Source of the DNA: Gloeophyllum trabeum ATCC 11539
Lineage: Eukaryota > Basidiomycota > Agaricomycetes > Gloeophyllales > Gloeophyllaceae
Length of the DNA: 64,000 bases
Assembly (NCBI RefSeq): GCF_000344685.1
Contig: NW_006920411.1
Coordinates: 731,762-795,761 of the forward strand
Direction: 5' to 3'
In this document: positions 37,561 to 48,040 of the stretch, one piece after another
Layout: every line of letters begins with the position of its first letter
Position numbering within the stretch: position 1 is the first letter of the stretch
Made by a program: the position numbers and the translations under genes
Notes under the pieces: generated by a model
The model's input: the letters and a program-made list of their open reading frames with translations, nothing else
Databases searched by the model: none
What the model was told of the DNA's origin: nothing

Positions 37561-37828
37561 TGCTGCACTTATGCTGTTGAATCCCTTGCGACTACGGCTT
37601 TAGAGAGAGGTGTAGTGAGCTCGCAGCTGTCCTGAGCTGCCGAGTACGTGCTGCTGCGGCAAGCAGCATGAAACCACGGTATCGGTGATCGCATTACGGG
37701 CAGCTGAACGAAGACCGGGAAAGCACTGAGAAGACTGTGAACAGGCGCCCGCCACACGTGCGGGATGCGTGGGACGTGGAAGGCATCGCGCCGGTGGCGC
37801 GTCATCCCAAACTTTTCCGACGTCGACC

Positions 37829-38607
37829 ATGACGAGGACATCGACCGTACTCACCGTCGCCGGTGTCACGCTCATCAGCGGGGTACTTGCCTATGCTGTC
37901 TACTTTGACTACAAGCGCAGGAACGATGCGACTTTCCGGAAGAAGCTGCGTAAGTGTCGGTCGTGTTTCATTGCCACATCTCTTGTAAACACCGGTCGCG
38001 CGCTCAGGCAAGGAAAAGAAGAAGGTCGACAAGCACTTAGCTCGGTCTCAAGGAGATGCCTCTGCCTCCCTTAGCCCTCAGGAGCTTCGTCAGGCCTTGG
38101 AAAAGGTCCGGAGTGAGGACATGCCAGTTTCGTCTGAGCAGAGGGAGCAATTCTTTATGACCCAAGTGGGTATGGGAGAGCAGCTCTGCACTCAAGGTGA
38201 GTCGGGAATTTTTTGTTGTATGCGTGCAGTCATGTCATGTCTTTTGTAAGGTCCTGCCTTCCATCTTCCTGCCGCCCTCTGTTTCTACCGAGCACTCCGG
38301 GTTTACCCATCCCCGGTTGAGCTCATTGTCATCTATCAGAAGACCGTGCCAGAGCCCGTGTTCAAGGTATGTGGTTCACCTCTTCTTTACAGTCTCTTCG
38401 CTCACACGTCTTCTCTAGATTGTCATGGACTTGATGAACATGGACGTAAGTGAGCCTTCTTCGTCATCGGGGGGTTCGGCGCAGCAGGCGAGCAATTCTG
38501 AGGATGAGGAGACGACCAGCCCCGTCAGGAGCGGCCCTCCTTCAGAGACGTCTTCGCACGAGTGGGACAGAGTGACAGACCCGGGGAGTCAGACGCCGGC
38601 AGCATGA
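37829..38607 (+). CDS. TOM20: Mitochondrial import receptor subunit Tom20
   Basis: Outer-membrane receptor that binds presequences of mitochondrial precursors and passes them to the TOM channel. The start at 37829 gives MTRTSTVLTVAGVTLISGVL, an N-terminal membrane anchor, then AYAVYFDYKRRNDATFRKKL and a basic segment (KEKKKVDKHLARS). The TPR-like receptor domain includes EQREQFFMTQVGMGEQLCTQ, PAALCFYRALRVYPSPVELI and IYQKTVPEPVFKIVMDLM, all highly typical of Tom20. The C-terminus is acidic and Ser-rich (SSHEWDRVTDPGSQTPAA). Four short introns. Length about 195 residues, close to family size. Confidence 0.93.
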
Positions 38608-40120
38608 AGTCCTCGGAGTGGACCGTCGTTCATAGTTCGAGTCTCTCCCATACCTTCGTGTCCCTACTCCTACCTTGCATATCTACAGTACTGATTTACT
38701 CTTCAATGTATATCAATCGTTTTCGCCTGTTCCCGCGTGCAGGTCAAGGAACGTGTCGAAGGTGAGCTCGATTGACACCATCATCGAGCTTGGACTGAGC
38801 ACCTCTCGTGCTGTTCCGTAGGTTACTATAGTACTTTCCCTCCAAAGGACATGAACGTGAAAGTTACTCAGCGGGATATCGGTGAAGGCAAGAGAAAGAT
38901 CCTTGCCGCAGCCAAAGACTTCAAAGCTGGTGATGTTATATACAAGGTAGTGTCTTCCTTCATACATCGACGTTGCTTAGACATGGGATGCAGGAACAAC
39001 CAGTCGTCGCTGCTCTTGACCTGGATCTTGAAGGCAAGGGCACACATTGTTCACATTGTCTGCGCCAGATCCAAAAGGGCATGGCCATACCTGCCGAGGA
39101 TGACCGGTTGGGTGCTGTGTACTGTTCTAAGGACTGTCAAGTGAAGTCTAAAGTCCAGTATCAGAACATCCTGTTTGGCTCGGAACCCCTCTTGCCACCA
39201 GAACTGGCGCCTGACATGACTAATCACGAGGAGAGGAAGAAAGCGCAGGAAGCATTCGTCGAGTACCTCAGAAACAGAGGGAAGGCTGTTCCACTCCTTG
39301 TTTCCAAATTCTTGGCACGTCAGATTGCGCATGAGACGGCAAAGATGGTTCCTGGGACCTCTCCACTTGCTGCCGAGCCTGTAACGGATGGAGACTACAC
39401 GCTTTACGACCATATCGAAAGACTACGCTACCTAGAGACTACCATTCCTGAAGAAGAGGTTGGACTTGTTTCGGAGGTGCTGAAGAACGCGCTGCCTGGC
39501 ATTGAGTCCTTTTCGTCTGATGAAAGGCAAGCTATCCTCGCCGGTAAGATGGCATACAATGCTATCGGTGTTTGCCCAGGTGGAGGTAGAGATGATAAGG
39601 TAAGGTCTTTTCATGGCAAGCCGCAGAATTCGATCTAAGAATGTGGTAGCCCGCGCCAACGGATCGCCCTGAGGACCAAGAAAGAGCAAGGACACCATAC
39701 GGCACCTCAAGGCAGATAGGCTGTGGCTTATATGCGGTATCATCCTATGTACGTATCCGTTACAATCTGAGATCAGCCCCATCTAAACTTGTTTAGATTA
39801 ACCACTCCTGCGACCCGAACGCGCGTCCATCATTCGGCAGTGGGACTGCAGAACTGACCCTCATCGCGAACCGCGATATCAAGGAGGGAGAAGAAATAAC
39901 AATCGCCTATGTAGACGTCTCCCAGCACCCCGGCGAGACACCCGTCGAGGCCCGGAGACGCCGTCGCATTGAGCTCGCCCGAGGCTGGAGATTCGCTTGC
40001 ACGTGCCCCAAATGCATGTCTGAAGGCGCGATGGAAGCCAATGAGAGGGACAGCGATGTGCCCGACCAAAAGGACGAATCGAAGGTCGAGGCGGTTGTCC
40101 AGCGCCTCGAAGGCTCGTGA
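38604..40120 (+). CDS. SET-domain protein, SMYD-like
   Basis: Likely a lysine methyltransferase of the SMYD/Set5-6 group with about 440 residues. A MYND-like zinc segment is CSHCLRQIQKGMAIPAEDDR followed by GAVYCSKDC. The SET core lies in the last exons: IGCGLYAVSSYINHSCDPNA (NHSCxPN motif binding S-adenosylmethionine), then DIKEGEEITIAYVD and the post-SET cysteines in FACTCPKC. The 5' end is uncertain. Exon GTC AAG GAA begins at 38743; the exon I propose upstream (38604-38657) starts MKSSEWTVVHSS and its ATG overlaps the Tom20 TGA. An internal ATG at 38850 (MNVKVTQRD) would drop the VEGYYSTFPPKD segment. The end is TGA at 40118-40120. Confidence 0.85.
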
Positions 40121-41371
40121 GGTGTTACTTGCCTTCGAGTGAACAATTGCAGTAAACTATCTCTCGCATAATACACTTGCAGTTTTACCGCCGCACCATG
40201 CTCAATGTGCAATCTCATTTGTTTCCCACTGCTCTATTCTAGCCTGCGACGGAAACGTCTTCCGTATGCCGGTCAGGCAGGTATTTCTTTGCAGCTAAAT
40301 ATGAAGGTCAGGATGCCGGCACGATCCCCCCCCTTTTTTTTTTCGGAGTTGTCCTATCGCAATCGCAATTTTCTCTCACCAAGCACAGGCACTTTCAATC
40401 AAACCCTGGAATAGGACACATCAACGCATGAGGGTTCCCGGTGCTCGTTCGGGCCTCGAAGCCTCACCAGTGCTAAAGGAGTACCCTCGGCCAAGCACTT
40501 CAATTCGTCGAGCAGTCACGTCAAAAGGAAAGAGCGAGCGGGGACAAGAAGATGTAAGTCGAAGCCGTTGTCCCCTTCCCTATGATCTCATGAAGATTAA
40601 TTCCAAGTTCAGCGCCGCCCCCTGGGTATCGCTGTATGAAAGGAAAGGCTATTCCTACTTTGTCTGGCCGCATAAAGGAAGGTAATCACGATGGCATGCG
40701 TCGCTAATATTAATGGGAAGTTATCGCAGTCTACGATTAGGCCATTACTCATCTTTCCGCTGGAGGCGGAGCTTGTAGAAAGTCACCTCGCTATGGAGAC
40801 GAGAGCCAACGGGAGACTAAAATCGTGCCTTGGCTTGCAGTGGCAATCTCGTCTGACCAGGAATGACCGCGCACTATAAACTGCCGCACCGAATACGTGT
40901 GTCCGTACAGGTTGGTCCTGAGATCTACGTATCACTTTGCAAGGTCAGTAGAACTGTCTATTTGAAAGGACCTTCAACGGCTTACTGTGTGTCCTCTTTC
41001 GGATCCACTAAAGGCAAAGGAAAGATTCATTCAGCAGACCACGACACTTCTGGTACAGACGGTTGATTTTGAATGACTCGCAATTCTGCTATGTAGTCAG
41101 ATAAGATACCTCGTACACGCCCTTCGATTGGAAATAGCCAGTCTGACGGATACTTTGAACACGATGCCGCAATGCGCCGGACTTCTCGAAACTCCGTGGG
41201 GAGTCAATGCTGATGATCCGGAACATATGTTCGAATGCCTTGTTCAGAATAGGAACAGATAACCAGGTGCGCGCGTTCTCGCCTACACCATGCATATATA
41301 CCTTCCCACAGAGCGCATCTACCATGCCCACTGTTCTTAGTATCTCGGATCCAACGATTGTATCTTGAACT
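40121..41371. other. Intergenic region without recognised gene
   Basis: About 1.25 kb between two plus-strand genes. It has a C-run followed by a T-run at about 40326-40343. Open frames (such as 40428-40685) show no homology that I recognise. The right part should hold the promoter of the NRPS-like gene. Confidence 0.45.
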
Positions 41372-44300
41372 ATGCCGACCCATCGTATCCTTCCTGCTCC
41401 TCCCCAGACACAAGCACGAAATTGCACGACCTTTCATCCCCCGCCTATGGATGGCTCCCTCTCGATGGCCGCGATGTATGACTGGCACTACGAGAATAGT
41501 CCTAACCATCGGTTATTCATCTTTGCACGGGAAGACGGGACGATACAGACCATATACTGGTTTGAAGCCGTGCAAGCACTCTATGTATGCGCCAAACTGG
41601 TGAGAGATCGGATGGACTGGCAATCAGGCAGGAATACGTCGCAAGTGATTGCAATTCTTGCGCCTTCGGGTCAGTTATGAATGCTTCTTCTTTTCGCTGC
41701 CCTAGAAGTCAGGCTCTAACATTGAGTAGACTCAATTCCGTATTTTATGACCGTGATGGCCATTATGTATGCCGGATACATCGCCTTCCCGGTATCGCCT
41801 CGTAACTCCCCTGCGGCAATAGCGCACCTGATCAGCAAAACTGACATAAAGCACATTCTCGTGGGCCGCGAGAAAGCCATGGAAGATCTCGCAAGGGAGT
41901 CCTTGGGAGTTCTGAAAGCCCACTATTCCGGCGTAGCCATTCCGGAGACCTCGCTCATGTTTCTCTTCGAGGAACTCTTTCTACCTTCACCGAAGGCTTT
42001 GAAACGAGAGGATGTGCCGTATGACCACAAGGATCCCGACGAGATAGCTGTGATCCTACACTCGTCAGGTAAGCCACTCATGGGACAGGGGAAGCTACAA
42101 GCACAATCCGATTGACTGCTATAATGTAGGATCCACGGCTTTCCCTAAGCCTGTCCATTGGACCCAGCACCGCCTCTTACAGATGTCCCTCATCCCCTGG
42201 TTCGGCGAACGGGATCTGACAAACCAGGTGTGGTCTTTGCATGCAATGCCTATGTATCATGGCATGGGTGCCTGCCAGATTTTTTGGACTGTAAGCTACT
42301 GCCTCAGATGCACCCGTCTAATATAGATCAGCTGGGAAATAGGCAACCACCGGCCACGTTCTAGCTTATTTTGAGCCCAAATCGCCAGCCCCAACCCCTA
42401 CGCCAGATTCCCTCTTCGATGGGGCTAGGAAAACGAATAGCGATGTCATATTTTGCGTACCGTCGTTTGTGGAAGTGTGTTCCCCAGTGATCATCTCTGT
42501 GAGTCCGGCGATTCATTCCTGATTAGGAATGGGCGAAGAACCCCGACTACGTGGAATGGTTGAGTACGCGCACTGGCGTGGTAGGTTTGCAAATTTTATT
42601 GCTGCTTGCAATAATGCGCGATTACTGATCGGCACGCATGTAAAGTTGACAGGCGGAGGGCCGCTGAATAAGGAATGCGGCGATTATTTGACATCGCAAG
42701 GAGTGTCGATCTTCATACTGTATGGCGCGTAAGTGGTTCTCTTCTCTTGGGTAAGCGGGAGGCCCATAACCAGGCATGGATCAGAACCGAAGGCGGCATG
42801 ATGAGCACCGTCCTCCCGGGTAAGTCACAGTTGAATATCCGTATCGCATTGTGCACGACTCTTCGTTCATTGTTGCTGTCCGGTGGGCCATTGAAAGGCG
42901 ATGTCGGATATGACTGGGAATACTTCAAATTTCCTGGCCTGGTTACTCCTCACATGGTACCCCAGGGAGATGGGAAATTCGAATTTGTGATGGTCGTAAG
43001 TAGCTTCGGTAACAATATTCCAACGAGGTTGCTACTTAGTGGTCTAGGAAAACGCGGTTTGCACACCGAGCGTGATCAATACTAAGGTCGGCGGAGTGGA
43101 TGCATACGCGACTTCTGATCTATTCGTACCTCATCCGACCATGCCCGAGTATTGGAAAGTATTTGGACGCTCAGATGACCAGATTATTCATAACACTGGC
43201 GAGAAGGTGAGCAGGCGGCTTTTATAGCTGTACAAGACTCAGTCTGAATAGGGTCCTGCTTGAGACCAACCCGAGCCCATTAGGTTAGTGATCAAGCCGT
43301 ACAGCTGGTGGTGATTCTCAGGCTGAAGCAACGTGCAGAAAATATGTTGAACCAGGATCCTCACGTTCTTACTTCAGTCATGTTCGGACGAGGACGGTTT
43401 CAAGCGGGCGTGTTGATTGACCCGAAGCCTCGGTATAAATTCGTGCCGTCCGACGAATCCAAGCTCGCGGAGTACAGAAATATGATCTGGTCCGCTCACT
43501 TCTTGCATAAACTTCACTCTATGTTACTAGCATGCGCTATGCCTCCAGGCCAACGATCGAGAAGATGAATGCATACGCACCTCAACATTCACGGTTGTTC
43601 AAAGAGGTGAGGGACTCCATACTGTGCAACATCGGTCTGACTCACTGATGCCGCCAAAGATGATCACCGTGAGCAAGCCGTCAAAACCATTCACATACAC
43701 CGCAAAAAATACCCTGCGACGACAAGTTATAATTTACGAGTATCAAGACGAAATCGATGCTTTGTATGCCAAGCTCGAGGAAAGTACCCAGTCGAGCATA
43801 CCACCTCCGGCGGATTGGGATCTTGCGAGCGCGACCGAGTTCGTACGAGCAGTGGTGAATAAGGTCTTAATTCACGGTGTTGAGGATGGCGACGACATAT
43901 TCCACCATGGTTGCGATAGGTAATGCACGCCTCCTTGGCTATCTGTATGTACCACCTGCTGACTGAAGATATGTCGAATACAGCCTTCAAGCGACTTGGA
44001 TCCGTAACTCGCTGCTGCGTGCGCTACATGACTCCGCCCACATCAATACCATGTCCATCAGCCACAACTTTGTCTACGATCATCCATCTATACATCAACT
44101 CTCCCTGTTTCTGAAGGACACTGCTGCCGGAACCAACAGTCAGGATGGAGCGTCTGTGGCTTTCAAAGCCGAAACCATGCGCAGAATGGCGGAAGAGTTT
44201 AGCACAGACTTCCATGTCCACACAGCTAATGGCAACTCTGTAGCTCCCCCGGCCAGTGTGGTATTGTTGACTGGATCGACCGGCAGTCTGGGGTGCCATA

Positions 44301-45629
44301 TTTTGACAAGTCTGGTTTTAGATCCTGATGTCCAGCAGGTTTATGCGTTGAATCGAGCCGCTGGAGACGGTACTGCACTCGTCCTTAGACAGAAACAAGC
44401 TCTCCTGGATCGTGGTTTCCATCCAAGTATTTTGGACTCTCCCAAGGTCATTTTGGTGGAAGGCAAGGATGCGGAAAAAGGTCTCGGTCTGGAGCCCCGA
44501 CTCTATCAAGAGGTGCGCATCATAAGAACACCGTGAGTTGAGTGTTTACAGACTATTTTCCAGATCCAAGATAACATCACACATGTTATCCACAATGGTC
44601 AGCTCATTGAAGCCAAGCGTTGTCTTCGGTCCTGACTTTAGTGTCTTCTCAGCATGGCGTGTCGACTTCAACATCGCCTTGAACTCATTCAAGCCCAATA
44701 TTGGGGGACTGCGGAATCTGATAGACCTGTCGCTTAAGTCACCTCTGCCCATACCTCCCAGATTCATCTACACCAGTTCAATCGGCTTGTTCCAGAGTAG
44801 GTTTAGTTCCTTGCTGCGTTTCCGTGCGCTGAAAGCATATTGGCTTGTCCTTGCACCCAGACGTCCATGGCAATAACACCCAATTGGAGGAACCCGTCAA
44901 GCCTGAGATAGCCGTCGGTACCGGATATACCGAATCTAAATGGGTATCAGAGGAAATCCTCCTGAAGGCAGCCGCTCACACAGCCTTGGACCCAATGATC
45001 GTCCGAGTGGGACAAGTATGTGGAGGCTCTGATGGTGCATGGAATGTCCAGGAATGGTTCCCTTCAATAGTACAGTCCGGTCCTATTCTAAAATGCCTTC
45101 CCGAAGATCAGAGAGTCGGTCTATTTCACTGCACCTTCTCAAGTTCAAGCAGAAATGTACTGATTTTCTCAAGGTTGTGACATGGATACCGACTCCACTC
45201 ACGGCAGCAGCGATCATCGACTTCCACAAGGCACCTAGTGTGCCACGAATAGTGCATCTAATTCATCCACGCCCTGTATCCTTGTCATCCTTGATGGATA
45301 CCCTGTCAAAAGAGCTCAACGTGCCGATTGTACCGTACGCGGACTGGCTAGGAAGACTCGAGGCAGTAGCCGAATCATCCTCGAAGACCTCTGGGACAAT
45401 GCAGACAGTGGATGACATTGTTCGGCGTTTGCGAGCTACCAGGCTACTTCCTTTCTTCAAGAGTTTGCGTGAGGCTCCCGGTGGGAACGCTTTTGGCTTT
45501 CCTGATCTATCCAGTACAAATGCTGTATCGGCCTCTGCTACTCTCGCGGATGACGACTTAGAAAGTATAGGTCCTGCGGATGTCAAAAACTGGCTTGCCT
45601 ACTGGAGTAGGAGCAATCTATTTTCCTAG
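41372..45629 (+). CDS. NRPS-like enzyme, adenylation-thiolation-reductase (A-T-R)
   Basis: A carboxylic-acid-reductase-type NRPS-like protein of about 1,080 residues. The adenylation domain activates an acid as an acyl-AMP, the carrier holds it as a thioester, and the reductase releases it as an aldehyde. Start MPTHRILPAPPQTQARNCTT, then DGSLSMAAMYDWHYENSPNH. A-domain core motifs: ILHSSGSTAFPKPVHW (A3) and ILYGATEGGIMS (A5). The carrier site is DDIFHHGCDSLQATW, whose Ser takes phosphopantetheine (residue formed across an intron). The reductase has LLTGSTGSLGCH for NADPH, FIYTSSIG, and YTESKWVSE as the YxxxK pair. It ends YWSRSNLFS with TAG at 45627-45629. Many introns, no frameshift seen. No condensation domain and no biosynthetic neighbours. 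Substrate not predictable by eye; alpha-aminoadipate and aryl acids are family examples. Confidence 0.9.
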
Positions 45630-45867
45630 GTGTATAATGCGAAGCTCAAGGTGTCAACCTATGAAGTGTCGTTCCTGTGTATAGATACATTCATGTCCTG
45701 GGTATGTCAAGAGAAAAGAACATAAGTGGAATAGAGCAAGCCAATGGCCAAGCGGCGCTTGGGTGTGGTGGTAGTAGAATGTACAAGTGATAAGGAGAGT
45801 GACACAACGAAAAATCCCAATGAAGACCGTAAGACAAGACTATGGGGAAGAGCGGTATGGGTCAGCC

Positions 45868-47527
45868 CTACGCATCTGGAGGAGTGGTGAAGCCCGTGCG
45901 GAATCGGTTGTAGAGATAGTCAACGCCAGGTATTTTCCCGTGCCACTGGTTGTGTAGCAAAAAGCAATTGCAGCACTTCCCAGCCTGGCGTCCTCTCATC
46001 GCAACACCTGCACCCACGGCTGCGAGTAAGTACAGTCTGAAGTTCTGCACCCCTGAGGCTTTGAGATCCTTCTCGATGTCGCGCCCAGTGAATGTCTCCA
46101 TGACCTCTTGGATCTGCTTTTTTGGAGGGCAACTTTTTCCTGTCAAGCGAAGCCATTCAAGAGCCCAAGCCAGTGGAAGGAAATGCTCCGGGACGCTGTG
46201 TATCTTCTTCTCGTCTATAGCCTGATGTGCTGGCAACTTCAGCTCACAGGGAATATCGGTACCGGTGCCCTTCTTCGCCTTTTTCTGCGCCTTGTTGGGT
46301 TGCAGACTGGCGGAAGGGGGACCGCGTGAAATGTTCTCCGGGGAAGTTGTCTCCGTATTCAAGTTCATCGCTATCCTCTGACGGGCACTCAGCGCCTTGA
46401 GTCTCCCTCGCACATCGACGGCATTGGATCCGCGGGGTGCACGGCCCGAATCCGGAGACGAAGGCGCCAAAGGGGTGATTGTATGTGCTCCTGCAGGGTT
46501 ACCCTGTTTGGTCTGGGATCCACCGTCTCCGCTAGCTGAGAAAGCACGTAGCTTGGAAAGTCCAATGTTCGCACTGGGAAACGCAGGCCGATCACGTGCG
46601 GCGAGAAGGGGTCGAATTGACTGAACTGAACGTCGAGGGCTGAGCAAGGTTGGAGTCTTGCCGTGAGAAACAGGAGTCGAAGTAGCCAGTCCAAGAGGTC
46701 TGGCAATGGTTCTCCCCGAAGGAGAGAGTGCATTGCAAAGCTGTTTCGCTTGTCTGTCCATCTCAGGAGGCCCATCCTCAAGGGGCCATTTTAGAGGATT
46801 CTCATTGCACATGTCTTGCTCTTGAGAATTTGTCACGCCAGATGTCGGGGGAAGAGATCTTATTGATATTGCCAGGGTGTTCTGAGAGAATGCTCGCGAA
46901 GCTCTCAGAGGAGAGGGCATAACCGGCTTCGAGGGAGAGAGTACGGAGTCCCAGTCGATAACATCCGAGGCCTGAATCCTGATGGGGACCGACAGTCTTC
47001 TGGGCGTGACGAGAACCACCCGATACAACTTGGTCCGTAGGATATAGGCGGCACGGGCAAAGTCGGAATCCCCAGTGATGAGTATCACCGTGGCTGGAGG
47101 CCGGTTCTCTACCGCAAAAGCAAGCATATCCGCTGAGCATCATACAATATGAATCAGCACTAATCTAATCACCATCCGCGAGAACCTACTTATCATGACT
47201 TTGTCGGCAATATCCTTCTCGCCTTTATGTGGAGTATCGATGAACTGGACGCCGCAATTCTGCAGGGTTGCACGAAATCTCTTCGACTTGGCTTTGGACG
47301 AAAGAAAGACCTCGTCGGCGTAGGCGTTAAACATCGTGATGCTGCCATACCCAATGGCAACACGACGAATGTTGTCCGTCAAGACGCATGCATCCACACA
47401 TGGTGAAGGAGCACAGTTCTCTGCCAAATACGAGAGTAAAACATGATCACGTACTGAAGAGGGGCAAAGGCCTACCATAATCCCAAAAGATTGCCGCGCG
47501 GTTCGAGTCATCACGGGGACCTGGCAT
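45868..47527 (-). CDS. NYN-domain (PIN-like) putative RNase
   Basis: A protein of about 540 residues with an N-terminal NYN domain, a PIN-like nuclease fold found in MARF1/Limkain-b1-type RNA regulators. The start at 47527 gives MPGPRDDSNRAAIFWDYEN, where FWDYEN carries the first metal-binding Asp. Further landmarks are ITMFNAYADEVFLSSKAK, GVQFIDTPHKGEKDIADKVM and VILITGDSDFARAAYIL, the last holding the distal Asp pair. Downstream is a long disordered Ser/Pro-rich region (RRSVQSIRPLLAARDRPAFP). A C-terminal conserved block (FLPLAWALEWLRLTGKSCPP) could be a second folded domain. It ends FTTPPDA with TAG at 45868-45870. Targets are unknown. Confidence 0.83.
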
Positions 47528-48040
47528 CGTCTCAGTCAACTGTAGTAAATAGACAGCGAATGGAAGGTGAGTGACGATGTAGCGATGTGTCTGCGAATGT
47601 GCCAGTGGTCCGAGCCCTGCTTAGCCGGCTATGCAGGTTGGGTTGGTATTGCGTTCTGGGCGGAAAGTTGAACACCTTGGTACCCGCGGCGTGGTGGTTC
47701 TACCATTTCACGGTAGACGTGAATTTGTGAAAAGGATAGAGGATGTGGATAGGCAGACACGGTCTGTCCCCAACATTTCCTGGACATATATTGCTTGCGG
47801 TTCCTTCGGCATTACTGCCGACACCGAGCCTGAGCAGGCCTGCAGGAATATAATAGACATGATTTGTGACATGCAGAAGTGTTAAAGGTTCAAAGGTTCA
47901 AAGGTTCAAAGGTTCAAAGGTTCAAAGGTTAACGTTCAAGGTTGCAACTTACCGATAACATCCGAGCTTTTCGCGTCATCCTGAGTCATCACGAGGGATA
48001 GACTAGGATTGAACATGTACATGTCGCCGACACTACAAGT
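47528..48040. other. Intergenic, NYN upstream / GlnRS 3' flank
   Basis: About 510 bp. It includes the 8-bp tandem repeat listed separately. A small frame (47631-47885) shows no homology I know. Confidence 0.4.
47884..47931. repeat. Tandem 8-bp repeat (AAAGGTTC)n
   Basis: Six consecutive copies of AAAGGTTC, the last with one mismatch. A simple minisatellite-like tract in the gap between the NYN and GlnRS genes. Confidence 0.9.
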
